From: JAHJDR01 sp964609965
GTDB taxonomy: Bacteria; UBA10199; JADGCS01
DNA length: 64,000 nucleotides
Assembly (NCBI GenBank): GCA_964609965.1
Contig: CAZSTS010000006.1
Span: 1 to 64,000, forward strand
Reading direction: 5' to 3'
The first letter of the stretch is position 1; each line of letters begins with the position of its first letter. The position numbers and the translations under genes are program-made. The notes below the pieces were generated by a model. That model ran no database searches. It was not told the origin of the DNA and worked only from the letters and a program-made list of their open reading frames with translations. Of this stretch, positions 51,185-59,693 are shown piece by piece.

Positions 51185-51319
51185 CGAGCAACCAATAATT
51201 TTTCTTTAGTCGCTGCGTTGGTCCCGCACTCAACAGTGTACATTATATCTTATGCACTTGAAATCCTTGTTGAGTACGGGACAAAAACTTGCTCCTTCAG
51301 AAAAACTATTAGTTGCTCG
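51185..51319. repeat. 135-bp nested inverted-repeat element (MITE-like)
   Basis: Outer arms 51185-51205 and 51299-51319 (CGAGCAACCAATAATT... against ...ACTATTAGTTGCTCG) and inner arms 51221-51235 and 51268-51282 (GTCCCGCACTCAACA, one mismatch) give a two-stem structure. It lies directly after argS and has no T-tract. Confidence 0.85.
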
Positions 51320-51395
51320 AATGTGGTGATGGGGGTTGAAGAAAAAGGTCGATTATTTTATTAGATTAGTATATAGATTTCAATAAGTTAACATC

Positions 51396-52028
51396 ATGAA
51401 GAAAGTAACAACAAACATCACATTTGGTCAGATCTTTTTTATCCTACTCACTTTTGCTTTTTCATCGCTCATGTTTTTTTATCTTGGTGCTAAGTTTGGT
51501 CCTGCCATGCTGAGTATCGGAGATCAGTATGATGCTTTAGACGTTTCATTTTTACCCGATGAAAAGCAAGCTGCCGAAATCAAAAAATTATTAAAAATAA
51601 AAAAACCTAAGTTTAGCTTTTATGATTCGCTTCAAGATTCTAAACCAAGTCCTCAGATAAATGAGAAGAACAATACTGATCAGGCAACAGAAACCACCCC
51701 TAAAAAAGAAAAACCATCTTCTGTTGCTACAAAGGAAACAAGTAAAGACAATTCCGAAGTTCTCAAAAAAGAAAAAGAGGTTACAGTTAAATACAGCCTT
51801 CAGTTAGGTTCATATTCTAGTCAGAAAAGAGCTGAACGAGCGAAAGCTAAGTGGAAAAAAAGAGGTTTTAGTTCAAAAATTGTTGTTACTAGTGTTGCTG
51901 GGAAGGGAAAGTGGTATCGATTGCGACTTGGCAACTATGCTTCTCTCGACAATGTATTAACATCTCAGAAAAAAATTATGTCTAAATATCGTCAAGGCAG
52001 CCAAATCATCAAATTAAAAAAACAATGA
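51396..52028 (+). CDS. SPOR-domain membrane protein
   Basis: This 210-residue protein has one N-terminal membrane helix (FGQIFFILLTFAFSSLMFFYLGAKFG). A disordered Lys/Ser/Thr/Pro-rich linker follows, then a C-terminal SPOR domain from about residue 130 (YSLQLGSYSSQKRAERAKAKWKKRGF with WYRLRLGNYASL). SPOR domains bind denuded peptidoglycan, mostly at division sites. It overlaps the downstream epimerase-like gene by the ATGA 4-base coupling. No clear Shine-Dalgarno sequence is present. Confidence 0.9.
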   Translation: MKKVTTNITFGQIFFILLTFAFSSLMFFYLGAKFGPAMLSIGDQYDALDVSFLPDEKQAAEIKKLLKIKKPKFSFYDSLQDSKPSPQINEKNNTDQATETTPKKEKPSSVATKETSKDNSEVLKKEKEVTVKYSLQLGSYSSQKRAERAKAKWKKRGFSSKIVVTSVAGKGKWYRLRLGNYASLDNVLTSQKKIMSKYRQGSQIIKLKKQ

Positions 52029-53011
52029 AAACACTCGTTATTGGAGCCAGTGGGATTATCGGCAATCATATTGTTCGTGAGCTGTTAGCACAAGGGCATC
52101 AGGTAACAGCGCTCAGCCGTGGTCAAACCTCGTTAGCCAATCTCGAAGGGTTAGATGTTCAAAAAGTCAAAGCAGATATTAATGATCGAGACTCTCTTAT
52201 TCAAGCTTTTCAGGGGATCGATTGGGTCTTTCACGCAGCGGCTTATTACCCCCAAAATACTTTTCAAAAAAAGACACACATCAAACAAGCTTTGCAGGGT
52301 GTACGGAATATTATTGCAGCACTCAAAAATTCAAATGTAAAACGATTGGTTTATACCAGCTCATTAAGCACGATTGGACGAGCAGGGCCTGGTCTCTTGG
52401 CAAATGAAGATCTGACGTATGATCTGTATGGCCATGATCCTCATCCTTATTTTTTGGTGAAGTATCTCTGTGAAGAAGAGGTCAAAAATTCTGTTCATCA
52501 AAAGAATCTTCCTATTGTGATTGTGAATCCCACAGGTTGTTTTGGGCCCTATGAATTAAAACCCAAACAGCTTTGTCTTATTCCACAACTTGTTGAGGGA
52601 AAGATTCCAGCTTATATACTAAATGACATAAATGTTGTGGCAGTAAGTGATGTGGCAAAAGGACATATATTAGCCGCTGAGAAGGGACGCGTGGGTGAAA
52701 GGTACATTTTGGGTGGGCATAATATGACAACCAAAACACTGATTCACGATATCTGTGAAGCAGCTTCTGTGAAGCCACCAAGGATTGCCGCGCCATTATT
52801 TTTGAGTCTGATCTTGGGTTATTTAAGTGAATCAGTTGCTCATTTGTTCAAAAAACTCCCTTCATTTCCTATTTTGGGAATAAGGTTTATACAATATGGG
52901 CAGCATTATTCGATAGATAAGGCTCAAAGAGAGCTAGGGTACACTGTAAGCCCAATGAGAGCGAGCTATGAGAATGCTATTGAATGGTATAAGAAGATGG
53001 GGTACTGTTGA
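52025..53011 (+). CDS. NAD-dependent epimerase/dihydroflavonol-reductase-like extended SDR
   Basis: This is a 328-residue extended SDR. The Rossmann motif is VIGASGIIGNHIVREL (GxxGxxG) and the catalytic Ser is in VYTSSLSTIG. The Tyr-x3-Lys is in YFLVKY. VIVNPTGCFGPYELKP follows. It resembles HpnA/dihydroflavonol-4-reductase-like proteins found in isoprenoid or lipid pathways; the substrate is unknown. It is translationally coupled to the SPOR gene. Confidence 0.87.
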   Translation: MKTLVIGASGIIGNHIVRELLAQGHQVTALSRGQTSLANLEGLDVQKVKADINDRDSLIQAFQGIDWVFHAAAYYPQNTFQKKTHIKQALQGVRNIIAALKNSNVKRLVYTSSLSTIGRAGPGLLANEDLTYDLYGHDPHPYFLVKYLCEEEVKNSVHQKNLPIVIVNPTGCFGPYELKPKQLCLIPQLVEGKIPAYILNDINVVAVSDVAKGHILAAEKGRVGERYILGGHNMTTKTLIHDICEAASVKPPRIAAPLFLSLILGYLSESVAHLFKKLPSFPILGIRFIQYGQHYSIDKAQRELGYTVSPMRASYENAIEWYKKMGYC

Positions 53012-53045
53012 GGAATAATAGTTAGTAGCTAGTAGCTGGTAGTTA

Positions 53046-53072
53046 GTAGGGGCAGGTCCCTGTGCCTGCCCG
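53046..53072. repeat. GGGGCAGG palindrome, copy 1
   Basis: This is a 27-bp hairpin with arms GGGCAGG/CCTGCCC. It is the exact reverse complement of 57041-57067. It is preceded by a TAGTAGCTAGTAGCTGG simple repeat at 53020-53048. Confidence 0.9.
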
Positions 53073-53094
53073 TTATCGTGAGGGCAAAGAAATT

Positions 53095-53808
53095 ATGAAG
53101 TCAACAACCAAGAAAATGACAAAAAATATTCGTCTCAGCACCGAAGGGGTATGGACCCATGAAGGGGTTGAGATCACACATCAAAGAACCGTAAAGCTTT
53201 TTTTCAAAAACATCTATCAAGAAAAAGATGGGTTGTTTTATTTAAGTGGTGAGCGTCTGCCTGTTCCGGTTGAAGTAGAAGATGTTGGTTTTTTTGTCAC
53301 AGATATTTCATCCAATAAAAATGGTTTTAAAATCACATTATCAGATGGGTCAACTGAGATATTAGATATTGCCTCCCTAGATGTTGGCAAGCACAACAAA
53401 CTCTATTGTAAGATTAAAGAGGGAAAGGCTTGGGCTAGATTTTATCGCAAAGTGTATTACGAACTCATGAAAAGCCTTGATAAGCGTGAAGGGTATTATG
53501 GTCTCGTTATTGGAGATTTATTTTACCCTGTGCAATCAATTGAAGAAGAAAAAAGGTATGAAGAAGCAGCTAAGCAAAAACGTAAAGAAGAAAACAAAGC
53601 CAAGCTTAAAATAGTAAAAACACCTGCCTCAAAACCAGCTAAAGCCAAAAAGAAACCCGTAAAGAAGAAGGTTTCTAAGAAGAAGGCCCTTCGACTTCGC
53701 TCAGGGCAAGTGACGAAGAAGAAGGTGGCAAAGAAGGCTGTTAAGAAGAAAGCAAAAACAAAAAAGAAAACCACAAAACCAAAAGCTCGAAAATCTAAAA
53801 AGCGTTGA
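53095..53808 (+). CDS. DUF1285 protein with Lys-rich histone-like tail
   Basis: This is a 237-residue protein. Residues about 10-150 match the DUF1285 pattern: RLSTEGVWTHEGVEITHQRTVKLFF, DGLFYLSGERLPVPVEVEDVGFFV and ARFYRKVYYELMKSL. The remaining 85 residues are an extended KKK/AKK/PK-rich tail like those of histone-H1-like bacterial proteins, probably nucleic-acid binding. In the tail, a dispersed palindrome (53686-53707) encodes ALRLRSGQ, breaking the Lys pattern. The ATG at 53095 with GAGGGCAAAGAAATT is preferred over a start inside the upstream repeat. The function of DUF1285 is not established. Confidence 0.8.
   Translation: MKSTTKKMTKNIRLSTEGVWTHEGVEITHQRTVKLFFKNIYQEKDGLFYLSGERLPVPVEVEDVGFFVTDISSNKNGFKITLSDGSTEILDIASLDVGKHNKLYCKIKEGKAWARFYRKVYYELMKSLDKREGYYGLVIGDLFYPVQSIEEEKRYEEAAKQKRKEENKAKLKIVKTPASKPAKAKKKPVKKKVSKKKALRLRSGQVTKKKVAKKAVKKKAKTKKKTTKPKARKSKKR
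53686..53707. repeat. CCCTTCGACTTCGCTCAGGG palindrome inside a gene
   Basis: A copy of the dispersed palindrome also found at 13928 and 58346 lies in frame within the Lys-rich tail, encoding an LRLRSGQ segment. Confidence 0.9.
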
Positions 53809-53876
53809 GTGTTTTTCCAAAGATCTTTCTACCCGTTGGCTCTTTGGTGCGTAGGCGCGTAGGCGCGTAGGCTCAT

Positions 53877-55028
53877 ATGTTTAACCACATCTACATCCAT
53901 TTCCCATTCTGTCTCAAAAAATGTCATTACTGTGATTTTAATTCAATTCCTACAGCTTCAGATCAAATTCCCTTTCAAGAATACATTTCGGCAGTAGAGG
54001 ATGAATTGAAGAAAAAGATCGAGATGTATGCAAGCGCAGTTGGTGAAGTTGGAAAAACTATCAAAACGCTCTATTTTGGAGGTGGTACGCCTTCGCTCAT
54101 GCCTGCTGATCAGGTCGAAAAACTCATGAAGGTTTTAGACCGGGAAATTGGTTTTGCAGACAAACCAGAGGTGACCATTGAATGTAACCCTGGCACTGTT
54201 GATAAAAAGAAACTGGCAGATTTTCAAAAAGCAGGCGTTAATCGTTTCTCTTTGGGTGTACAAAGCTTTCATGATGAAACGCTCAAAAAGATGGGGCGTA
54301 TTCACACTTCGGTTCAAGCAAAGGAAACACTTCGATCGATGACTGACTTGCAAGGTGCACGCGTGAGTGCTGATCTGATTTATGGAATGCCAGGACAGAC
54401 TTTGGCTGAATGGGAAGAAGACCTATCCTGTTTGCTTGATTTTGGAATAAATCATATTTCTTGTTATGCCTTAACTATTGAGGAGAAAACAGCTCTTGCT
54501 AAAATGATTCATGAAGGAAGACTTTCTAAGCCTGATCCTGATGTTTTGGCTGAGATGCAAAGACTTACGTATCAAGTCATGGAGCAGGCCGGTATGCCAG
54601 CCTACGAGATTTCAAATTTCGCCAAACTAGGCTATGAATCCCAACACAATCTTGCTTATTGGAATTATCGCTCTTTTTTGGGATTGGGGGTTGGAGCAGT
54701 GGGGCAATTGAAAAATGAACAAGCTGTATTGCGAATTTCGAATGATTTTGATGTAAAAAGTTATATCAGTGGTGATTATGATTTTCATGTAGAAAATATC
54801 GACAAGCAAACAGCTCAGAAAGAGTTCATCATGATGGGTATGAGACTCAGAAAAGGGATAGATTATTCTGATTTTCAAAGGCGGTTTGATGTCGATATTG
54901 TAAGCGTTTACGAGAGGTCGGTTTCTGAGGCTATTGAAAAAGGATGGCTTGAGCTAGACAGCAACGGGATAAGGCCTACAACTAAGGGTTTCCTATTCAA
55001 CAATCAACTCACTAGTCTATTTTTTTAG
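53877..55028 (+). CDS. hemW: HemW-like radical SAM protein
   Basis: This 383-residue radical-SAM protein has IYIHFPFCLKKCHYCDF, with the cluster Cys at 12, 16 and 19 (CxxxCxxC). TLYFGGGTPSLM and ECNPGT follow, then FSLGVQSFHDETLKKMGRIH and the HNLAYWNYRSFLGLGVGA region. It is shorter than HemN and has only the CxxxCxxC cysteines, which fits HemW, the haem chaperone, better than oxygen-independent coproporphyrinogen oxidase. No Shine-Dalgarno sequence is seen; a GCGTAGGC tandem repeat abuts the ATG. Confidence 0.92.
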   Translation: MFNHIYIHFPFCLKKCHYCDFNSIPTASDQIPFQEYISAVEDELKKKIEMYASAVGEVGKTIKTLYFGGGTPSLMPADQVEKLMKVLDREIGFADKPEVTIECNPGTVDKKKLADFQKAGVNRFSLGVQSFHDETLKKMGRIHTSVQAKETLRSMTDLQGARVSADLIYGMPGQTLAEWEEDLSCLLDFGINHISCYALTIEEKTALAKMIHEGRLSKPDPDVLAEMQRLTYQVMEQAGMPAYEISNFAKLGYESQHNLAYWNYRSFLGLGVGAVGQLKNEQAVLRISNDFDVKSYISGDYDFHVENIDKQTAQKEFIMMGMRLRKGIDYSDFQRRFDVDIVSVYERSVSEAIEKGWLELDSNGIRPTTKGFLFNNQLTSLFF

Positions 55029-55070
55029 TCTTTCTGAAAGGTCTTGCTCCCATAAAAAGTCCATGCTAAC

Positions 55071-55112
55071 TCGTTCTTCGTTCCTCGTGCTTCGTGCCTC
55101 GTGCTTTGTGTT
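55071..55112. repeat. TCGTTCC/TCGTGCT tandem array
   Basis: Degenerate 7-8 bp CGTTCCT/CGTGCTT units precede the transketolase gene. The same family occurs at 638-665, 55975-56046 and 58313-58343. Confidence 0.85.
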
Positions 55113-55133
55113 TAAGAGCACGGTTTGCGGTGT

Positions 55134-55973
55134 ATGATGAACGACAAATCTATGCAAAAAAAATCAATACAAGAATTAAAAGATATAGCACATGAGCTGC
55201 GTGTTCATGTTGTTAAAATGGTTCATAAAGCAAATAGCGGTCACATGGGTGGGGCCATGTCATTTGCAGAGATGATCACAGCGTTGTATTTTTACAAGAT
55301 GAATTATGATCCTAAAAACCCTTTGTGGGAAGATCGTGATCGATTTGTGCTGTCATCAGGTCATATGTGTACGTCTCTTTATTTTGTTTTAGCAAAACTT
55401 GGTGTGATTCCTTATGAAGAGTTGTGGAATTTTAGACAACTGGGGAGCCCTTTACAAGGACATCCAAAATACAATCCTGAATATGGCATTGAAATGTCTA
55501 CAGGCTCTCTTGGTCAAGGGTTTGGTGTTGCTAATGGAATGGCGCTTGCTGCCAGGACTCAAAAAAAGAATTACCGTGTTTATAGTTTAGAAACTGATGG
55601 AGGTTCACAAGAAGGGACTGTTTGGGAAGCTGCTATGGCTGCTGCTCATTACAAACTTAGTAATCGTTGTATTCTTTTTGATTCTAATAATGTTCAGATT
55701 GATGGCTTTTGCACTGATGTGATGAACCTAGAACCAATTGTAGATAAATTCAGAGCCTTTAACTGGCATGTTATTTCTATTAATGGGAATAGCATGGAAG
55801 AAGTTTGCGAAGCCCTTGATGAGGCCAGCACAATTACAGATAAGCCGCAGGCTATTATTGGTAAAACAACCTTAGGAAAAGGTGTTTCAATTTTTGAAAA
55901 CAATCCCAAATTTCATGGCACACCACCAACGGATGAAGAATTTGCAATTGCTATGAAAGAATTGGGCGTTTAG
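55134..55973 (+). CDS. Transketolase, N-terminal subunit
   Basis: This 279-residue thiamine-diphosphate-binding half of a split transketolase has HKANSGHMGGAMSFAE, SSGHMCTSLY, GSLGQGFGVANGMAL and the ThDP/Mg block ETDGGSQEGTVWEAAMAA. The first Gly of the usual GDG is Thr here, but the metal-binding Asp is kept. Together with the next gene it should transfer two-carbon units between sugar phosphates in the pentose phosphate pathway. The start is one of two adjacent ATGs (55134 or 55137) and no Shine-Dalgarno site is evident. Confidence 0.92.
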   Translation: MMNDKSMQKKSIQELKDIAHELRVHVVKMVHKANSGHMGGAMSFAEMITALYFYKMNYDPKNPLWEDRDRFVLSSGHMCTSLYFVLAKLGVIPYEELWNFRQLGSPLQGHPKYNPEYGIEMSTGSLGQGFGVANGMALAARTQKKNYRVYSLETDGGSQEGTVWEAAMAAAHYKLSNRCILFDSNNVQIDGFCTDVMNLEPIVDKFRAFNWHVISINGNSMEEVCEALDEASTITDKPQAIIGKTTLGKGVSIFENNPKFHGTPPTDEEFAIAMKELGV

Positions 55974-55974
55974 G

Positions 55975-56046
55975 ACACGTGCCTCGTGCTTCGTACTTTG
56001 TGCCTCGAAAATCGAGGAACGAAGAACAAGGAACGAGGAACGAATA
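55975..56046. repeat. CGTGCCT/CGAGGAA inverted tandem array
   Basis: CGTGCCT-type units are followed by inverted CGAGGAACGA-type units around a CTCG-AAAAT-CGAG centre, so the array can form a hairpin between the two transketolase genes. The last GAGGAACGA units are the likely ribosome-binding site of the C-terminal subunit. Confidence 0.85.
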
Positions 56047-56050
56047 AAAT

Positions 56051-56983
56051 ATGGAAAAATTAAACATCGCAACACGTGAAGCGTATGGTAAAAAATTAGC
56101 AGAGCTTGGAGAGACTCATCCCGAAATCGTTGTTATGGATGCTGATCTTTCTGGCTCAACTAAAACAGGTATTTTTGCCAAAAAATATCCAGAAAGATTT
56201 TTCAATGTGGGTGTGGCAGAACAAAATCTTATGGCTATGGCTGCTGGTTTTGGTTTGTCAGGTCACACGGTTTTTGCATCTACTTTCACCATATTTGCCA
56301 CAGGAAGAGCTTGGGAAATCGTCCGACAATCCATTGTTTATCCTGGTTCTAATGTTAAAATTTGTGGCACTCATTCAGGGATCACTGTGGGTGAAGATGG
56401 TGCGAGTCATCAAACCACAGAAGACATAGCTTTGATGCGGGTTATTCCAGGCATGAAGGTGCTTGTACCAGCCGATGCCTATCAAACAAGAAGTATGATG
56501 GATTATCTGGTTACTGATAAAGGACCTGCTTTTGTTCGCCTAGGCCGAGCTAAATCTAACGATGTTTTTGGTCCTGATTATAAATTCACTATTGGTAAAG
56601 GTGATGTTTTAAAACAAGGAAAAGATGTTTGTCTTTTCACAACAGGTTTTGTGACACGGGCGACTTTAGATGCGGCCGAAATTCTATCCAGCAAAAACAT
56701 TTCGGCAACTGTTGTTTGTCTGGGGAGCATCAAGCCTATTGACGAAGACTTGATTATTAAAATGGCAAAAGATCATAGCTCACTTTTCAGTATTGAAGAA
56801 CATTCAGTGATTGGTGGTCTTGGTGCTGCTGTTGCCGATGTTTTGACAACCCACCATCCAGCAAAGCTTTATAGATTAGGTATTCAAGATGAATTTGGTC
56901 AGTCTGCATCTTATCAAACTCTTCTTAAGCACTATGGTCTTGATGCTGAGGGGATTGCGGATTCTGTATTGAAAAAAATGTAG
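56051..56983 (+). CDS. Transketolase, C-terminal subunit
   Basis: This is a 310-residue pyrimidine-binding and C-terminal half of transketolase: VVMDADLSGSTKTG, RFFNVGVAEQNLMAMAAG, HSGITVGEDGASHQTTEDIALMR and the C-terminal FSIEEHSVIGGLGAAV. It pairs with the N-terminal subunit encoded 78 bp upstream. GAGGAACGAATAAAAT before the ATG is partly made of the tandem repeat. Confidence 0.93.
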   Translation: MEKLNIATREAYGKKLAELGETHPEIVVMDADLSGSTKTGIFAKKYPERFFNVGVAEQNLMAMAAGFGLSGHTVFASTFTIFATGRAWEIVRQSIVYPGSNVKICGTHSGITVGEDGASHQTTEDIALMRVIPGMKVLVPADAYQTRSMMDYLVTDKGPAFVRLGRAKSNDVFGPDYKFTIGKGDVLKQGKDVCLFTTGFVTRATLDAAEILSSKNISATVVCLGSIKPIDEDLIIKMAKDHSSLFSIEEHSVIGGLGAAVADVLTTHHPAKLYRLGIQDEFGQSASYQTLLKHYGLDAEGIADSVLKKM

Positions 56984-57067
56984 TAGGGGCGACCCCCTGT
57001 GGTCGCCCGTAAATTTCTATCGGATGTGTGTAAAATAATACGGGCAGGCACAGGGACCTGCCCCTAC
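56984..57067. repeat. Two adjacent dispersed palindromes
   Basis: At 56984-57011 lies a GGGCGACC/GGTCGCCC hairpin. At 57041-57067 lies the exact reverse complement of the 53046-53072 GGGGCAGG hairpin. Both are short, GC-rich and unlike the surrounding AT-rich DNA. Confidence 0.9.
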
Positions 57068-57094
57068 AGGTTTGTAATTGGCCTTGGAGATAGT

Positions 57095-58306
57095 ATGAGA
57101 ACTCAGTTTAAAAAAGTTTTTCTTTGTTTTGTGTTGGTCGTTTTTTTTCTTTTTGGGTCTGTTTCATCTGTCTGGTCGCTTTCTGATAAAATCTATAAAG
57201 ACATTTCAACATTTTCAAAAGTTTTAGACATTGTTGATAAATTTTATGTGGAGAATGTTAAAGAGCAAGAGATCATGGTCGGTGCCATTAACGGTATGCT
57301 ATCATCTTTAGATCCTCACACTGTTTACATGCCGCCCGAAGATTATAAATACTTTAGGTCAGAGACAAAAGGTCGCTTTGGAGGTGTTGGGATCGAAGTT
57401 TCGGTCAGAGATAACGTTTTAACTATTATTTCTCCTCTTGAGGGGACTCCTGCTTGGGATGCTGGAATTAAATCAGGTGATAAAATTCTGTCCATTGATG
57501 GTAAAACCACAAAGCACATGACTTTGACAGATGCTGTTAAACTCATGCGAGGGTCTATAGGAAGAAAAATTACTCTCACTATTTGGCGCGAAGGAAAGAA
57601 GGGGACGCGTACCATTACATTGGTGAGGCGTCTCATCAAAATTCCTTCTGTCAAAACTGAGGACTTAGGAAAAGGTTTTGCACTTTTTAGAATCATTACT
57701 TTTCAAGAAGGTGTGGCAAAGAGTTTAAGAAAAGCGATCGATGATTATAAAACAAAACATAAAAAGATCAAAGGCATCATTATTGATCTGCGTGACAATC
57801 CTGGCGGTCTTTTAACAGAGGCTGCTCATATCAGTGATTTCTTTTTAAAGTCAGGCGTTATTGTAAGCACAAAAGGGAGAAACAAAGAGAGTGCTGTTAA
57901 AAAAGCCGCTGCAGCAGGCACGTATCCAAATTATCCACTCATTGTTATGGTGAATGGTGGATCAGCGAGTGCTTCTGAGATCGTTGCTGGGGCTTTGCAA
58001 GACCATAGGCGAGCCAAAATTATCGGCACAAAATCTTTTGGAAAAGGCAGTGTTCAAACTCTCATTAATCTCGACAATGGTGGCGCGGTGAAGATCACAG
58101 TAGCCCATTATTTCACACCCAAAAACCGTCTTATTGATGGCAAAGGAATCAGCCCAGATGTGTCTATTACGACAAAGAGCTATCTGAAAAAGAAAAAGAT
58201 AAAACGAAAAAAGGGTGATCCTGATCAAAAGATTAGTCGTGAAGAATTCTATAATTATCAAAAAGACATAGCTCTGAAGTATCTAAAGAAGATGGCGAGA
58301 AGGTGA
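57095..58306 (+). CDS. S41-family C-terminal processing protease
   Basis: This 403-residue protein has a signal peptide (MRTQFKKVFLCFVLVVFFLFG...), an N-terminal helical region, a PDZ domain (about 80-165, GRFGGVGIEVSVRDNVLTI) and the S41 protease domain. The catalytic Ser is in NGGSASASEIV and the Lys in GTKSFGKGSVQ. It cleaves proteins near their C-termini in the periplasm. GGAGATAGT precedes the ATG at 57095; the longer frame upstream runs through palindromic repeats. Its last codons (KKMAR) are duplicated beyond the AAA/DUF4143 gene. Confidence 0.93.
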   Translation: MRTQFKKVFLCFVLVVFFLFGSVSSVWSLSDKIYKDISTFSKVLDIVDKFYVENVKEQEIMVGAINGMLSSLDPHTVYMPPEDYKYFRSETKGRFGGVGIEVSVRDNVLTIISPLEGTPAWDAGIKSGDKILSIDGKTTKHMTLTDAVKLMRGSIGRKITLTIWREGKKGTRTITLVRRLIKIPSVKTEDLGKGFALFRIITFQEGVAKSLRKAIDDYKTKHKKIKGIIIDLRDNPGGLLTEAAHISDFFLKSGVIVSTKGRNKESAVKKAAAAGTYPNYPLIVMVNGGSASASEIVAGALQDHRRAKIIGTKSFGKGSVQTLINLDNGGAVKITVAHYFTPKNRLIDGKGISPDVSITTKSYLKKKKIKRKKGDPDQKISREEFYNYQKDIALKYLKKMARR

Positions 58307-58313
58307 GGGGATT
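58286..58313 (+). repeat. Direct repeat flanking the AAA/DUF4143 cassette, left copy
   Basis: AAGAAGATGGCGAG followed by AAGGTGAGGGGATT covers the last codons and stop of the S41 gene. The right copy at 59692-59716 has the same 14-mer and GTAAGGGGATT, lacking three bases (AAG) and with one substitution. Confidence 0.85.
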
Positions 58314-58345
58314 GTTCCTCGTGCTTTGTGCTTCGTTCCTCGCTT

Positions 58346-58411
58346 GCCCTGAGCGTAGTCGAAGGATTCTTCGTAGATCATTTTCCTGGGCCCTTCGATT
58401 CTCCCTCAGCG
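58346..58411. repeat. CCCTGAGC-type palindrome pair
   Basis: GCCCTGAGCGTAGTCGAAGG (58346-58365) and a diverged inverted copy, CCCTTCGATTCTCCCTCAGC (58391-58410), lie inside the presumed cassette upstream of the AAA/DUF4143 gene. Confidence 0.8.
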
Positions 58412-58481
58412 GGTTCGGGATCACTCAGAGTAAACTGAGGTGAGGGGAAATTATGTTTTTTGCAATGATTACAAGAATATA

Positions 58482-58546
58482 TTAGATTTCACTCTAATTT
58501 ATACCTGTATAAATTAGATATTGCTCTAAAATATACATTCGTATAT
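58482..58546 (+). promoter_or_regulatory. Tandem 32-bp operator-like repeats
   Basis: Two diverged copies, starting at 58482 and 58514, share TTAGAT, CTCTAA and a TATAC-n-GTATA inverted repeat. They end about 15 bases before the AAA/DUF4143 start. The layout suggests binding sites for a dimeric regulator. Confidence 0.55.
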
Positions 58547-58559
58547 AATTGAATTAATT

Positions 58560-59693
58560 ATGAAAAGATATATTGAGAGAGCAATTATAGAAGATTTAAA
58601 GGAAAAGATGGTTTTCTTGGGAGGGCCAAGGCAGGTTGGCAAGACAACACTATCATTAAATCTTTTAGGAAAAAATATAGATGAATCACATCCTGCATAT
58701 CTCAACTGGGATGAAGCGAAGGTGAAGACATCTTTACTTAAAGGAGAGTTGCCAGTTGAACAGGCGCTTATTATTTTTGATGAAATTCATAAATATAAAG
58801 GATGGCGCAATTTAGTAAAAGGATTTTATGATACCAATAAATCAAAAATACAATTTCTCATTACAGGTTCAGCAAAATTAGATTACTATCGACGAGGTGG
58901 TGATTCACTTCAGGGACGTTATCATTATTATCGCCTGCATCCCTTAACTCTTTTTGAGATTAACCAAAATCCAGTACACTCTGATGTTAAACAATTACTT
59001 AAATTTGGCGGTTTTCCAGAACCATTTTTGAAGGCGAATACTAAGCATTATAAGCGATGGCAACGCGAACGACAGACTCGAGTGATTCAAGAGGACTTGG
59101 TTAGCTTAGAAGCTGTCAGAGATATTAGTCAGCTTGAGTTGCTACTACATTTTTTGCCACAGCGTGTTGGCTCACCTTTGTCGGTTAATAATTTAAAACA
59201 AGACCTGTCTGTTGCTTTTGAAACAGTTGAGAATTGGCTTAAGATATTTGAACGTCTTTACTATTGTTATCGTATTATGCCTTATGGGCCAAAGAAACTA
59301 AGAGCTGCCAAAAAGGAAAAGAAACTTTATTTTTGGGATTGGTCTTTGTGTGACTCACAGGGAGCAAGGTTCGAAAACTTTATCGCAGCACATCTTCTTA
59401 AGTATTGTCATTATATTGAAGATACAGAGGGTGATAAAATGGAGCTAAGATTTTTGCGTGATGCTTCTAAGCGTGAAATTGATTTTGTTGTTATTAAAAA
59501 TCAAAGTCCTCTTTTTGCAGTGGAATGCAAAAGTGGAGAAAGTAGTTTAAGTCAGCATATTAAGTATTTTTCTACGAGAACGCCTATACCATTTTATTAT
59601 CAAGTCCATTTAGGACAAAGAGATTATCAGGTGTCGGGTATAAATGCGAGAGTTTTGCCGGTGACGACGTTTTGTAAGGAGTTAAAGTTGTAA
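58560..59693 (+). CDS. AAA ATPase with DUF4143 domain
   Basis: This is a 377-residue protein of the COG1373 group. The N-terminal AAA_14 domain has Walker A GGPRQVGKTT (21-30), Walker B LIIFDEIHKY and the sensor ITGSAKLDYYRRGGDSLQGR. A winged-helix-like middle follows, and the C-terminal DUF4143 part contains REIDFVVIKNQSPLFAVECK, a nuclease-like D...E-x-K pattern. These proteins are common in mobile or accessory DNA; their role is unknown. No Shine-Dalgarno sequence is present. The stop codon overlaps the right direct repeat, and the whole gene lies between two copies of the S41 3' end. Confidence 0.9.
   Translation: MKRYIERAIIEDLKEKMVFLGGPRQVGKTTLSLNLLGKNIDESHPAYLNWDEAKVKTSLLKGELPVEQALIIFDEIHKYKGWRNLVKGFYDTNKSKIQFLITGSAKLDYYRRGGDSLQGRYHYYRLHPLTLFEINQNPVHSDVKQLLKFGGFPEPFLKANTKHYKRWQRERQTRVIQEDLVSLEAVRDISQLELLLHFLPQRVGSPLSVNNLKQDLSVAFETVENWLKIFERLYYCYRIMPYGPKKLRAAKKEKKLYFWDWSLCDSQGARFENFIAAHLLKYCHYIEDTEGDKMELRFLRDASKREIDFVVIKNQSPLFAVECKSGESSLSQHIKYFSTRTPIPFYYQVHLGQRDYQVSGINARVLPVTTFCKELKL

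Noticed and set aside
55134..56983. Frameshifted single transketolase gene
   Set aside because: The halves end and start cleanly at the usual split point of two-subunit transketolases and are separated by a 77-bp repeat array, so this is a true split form.
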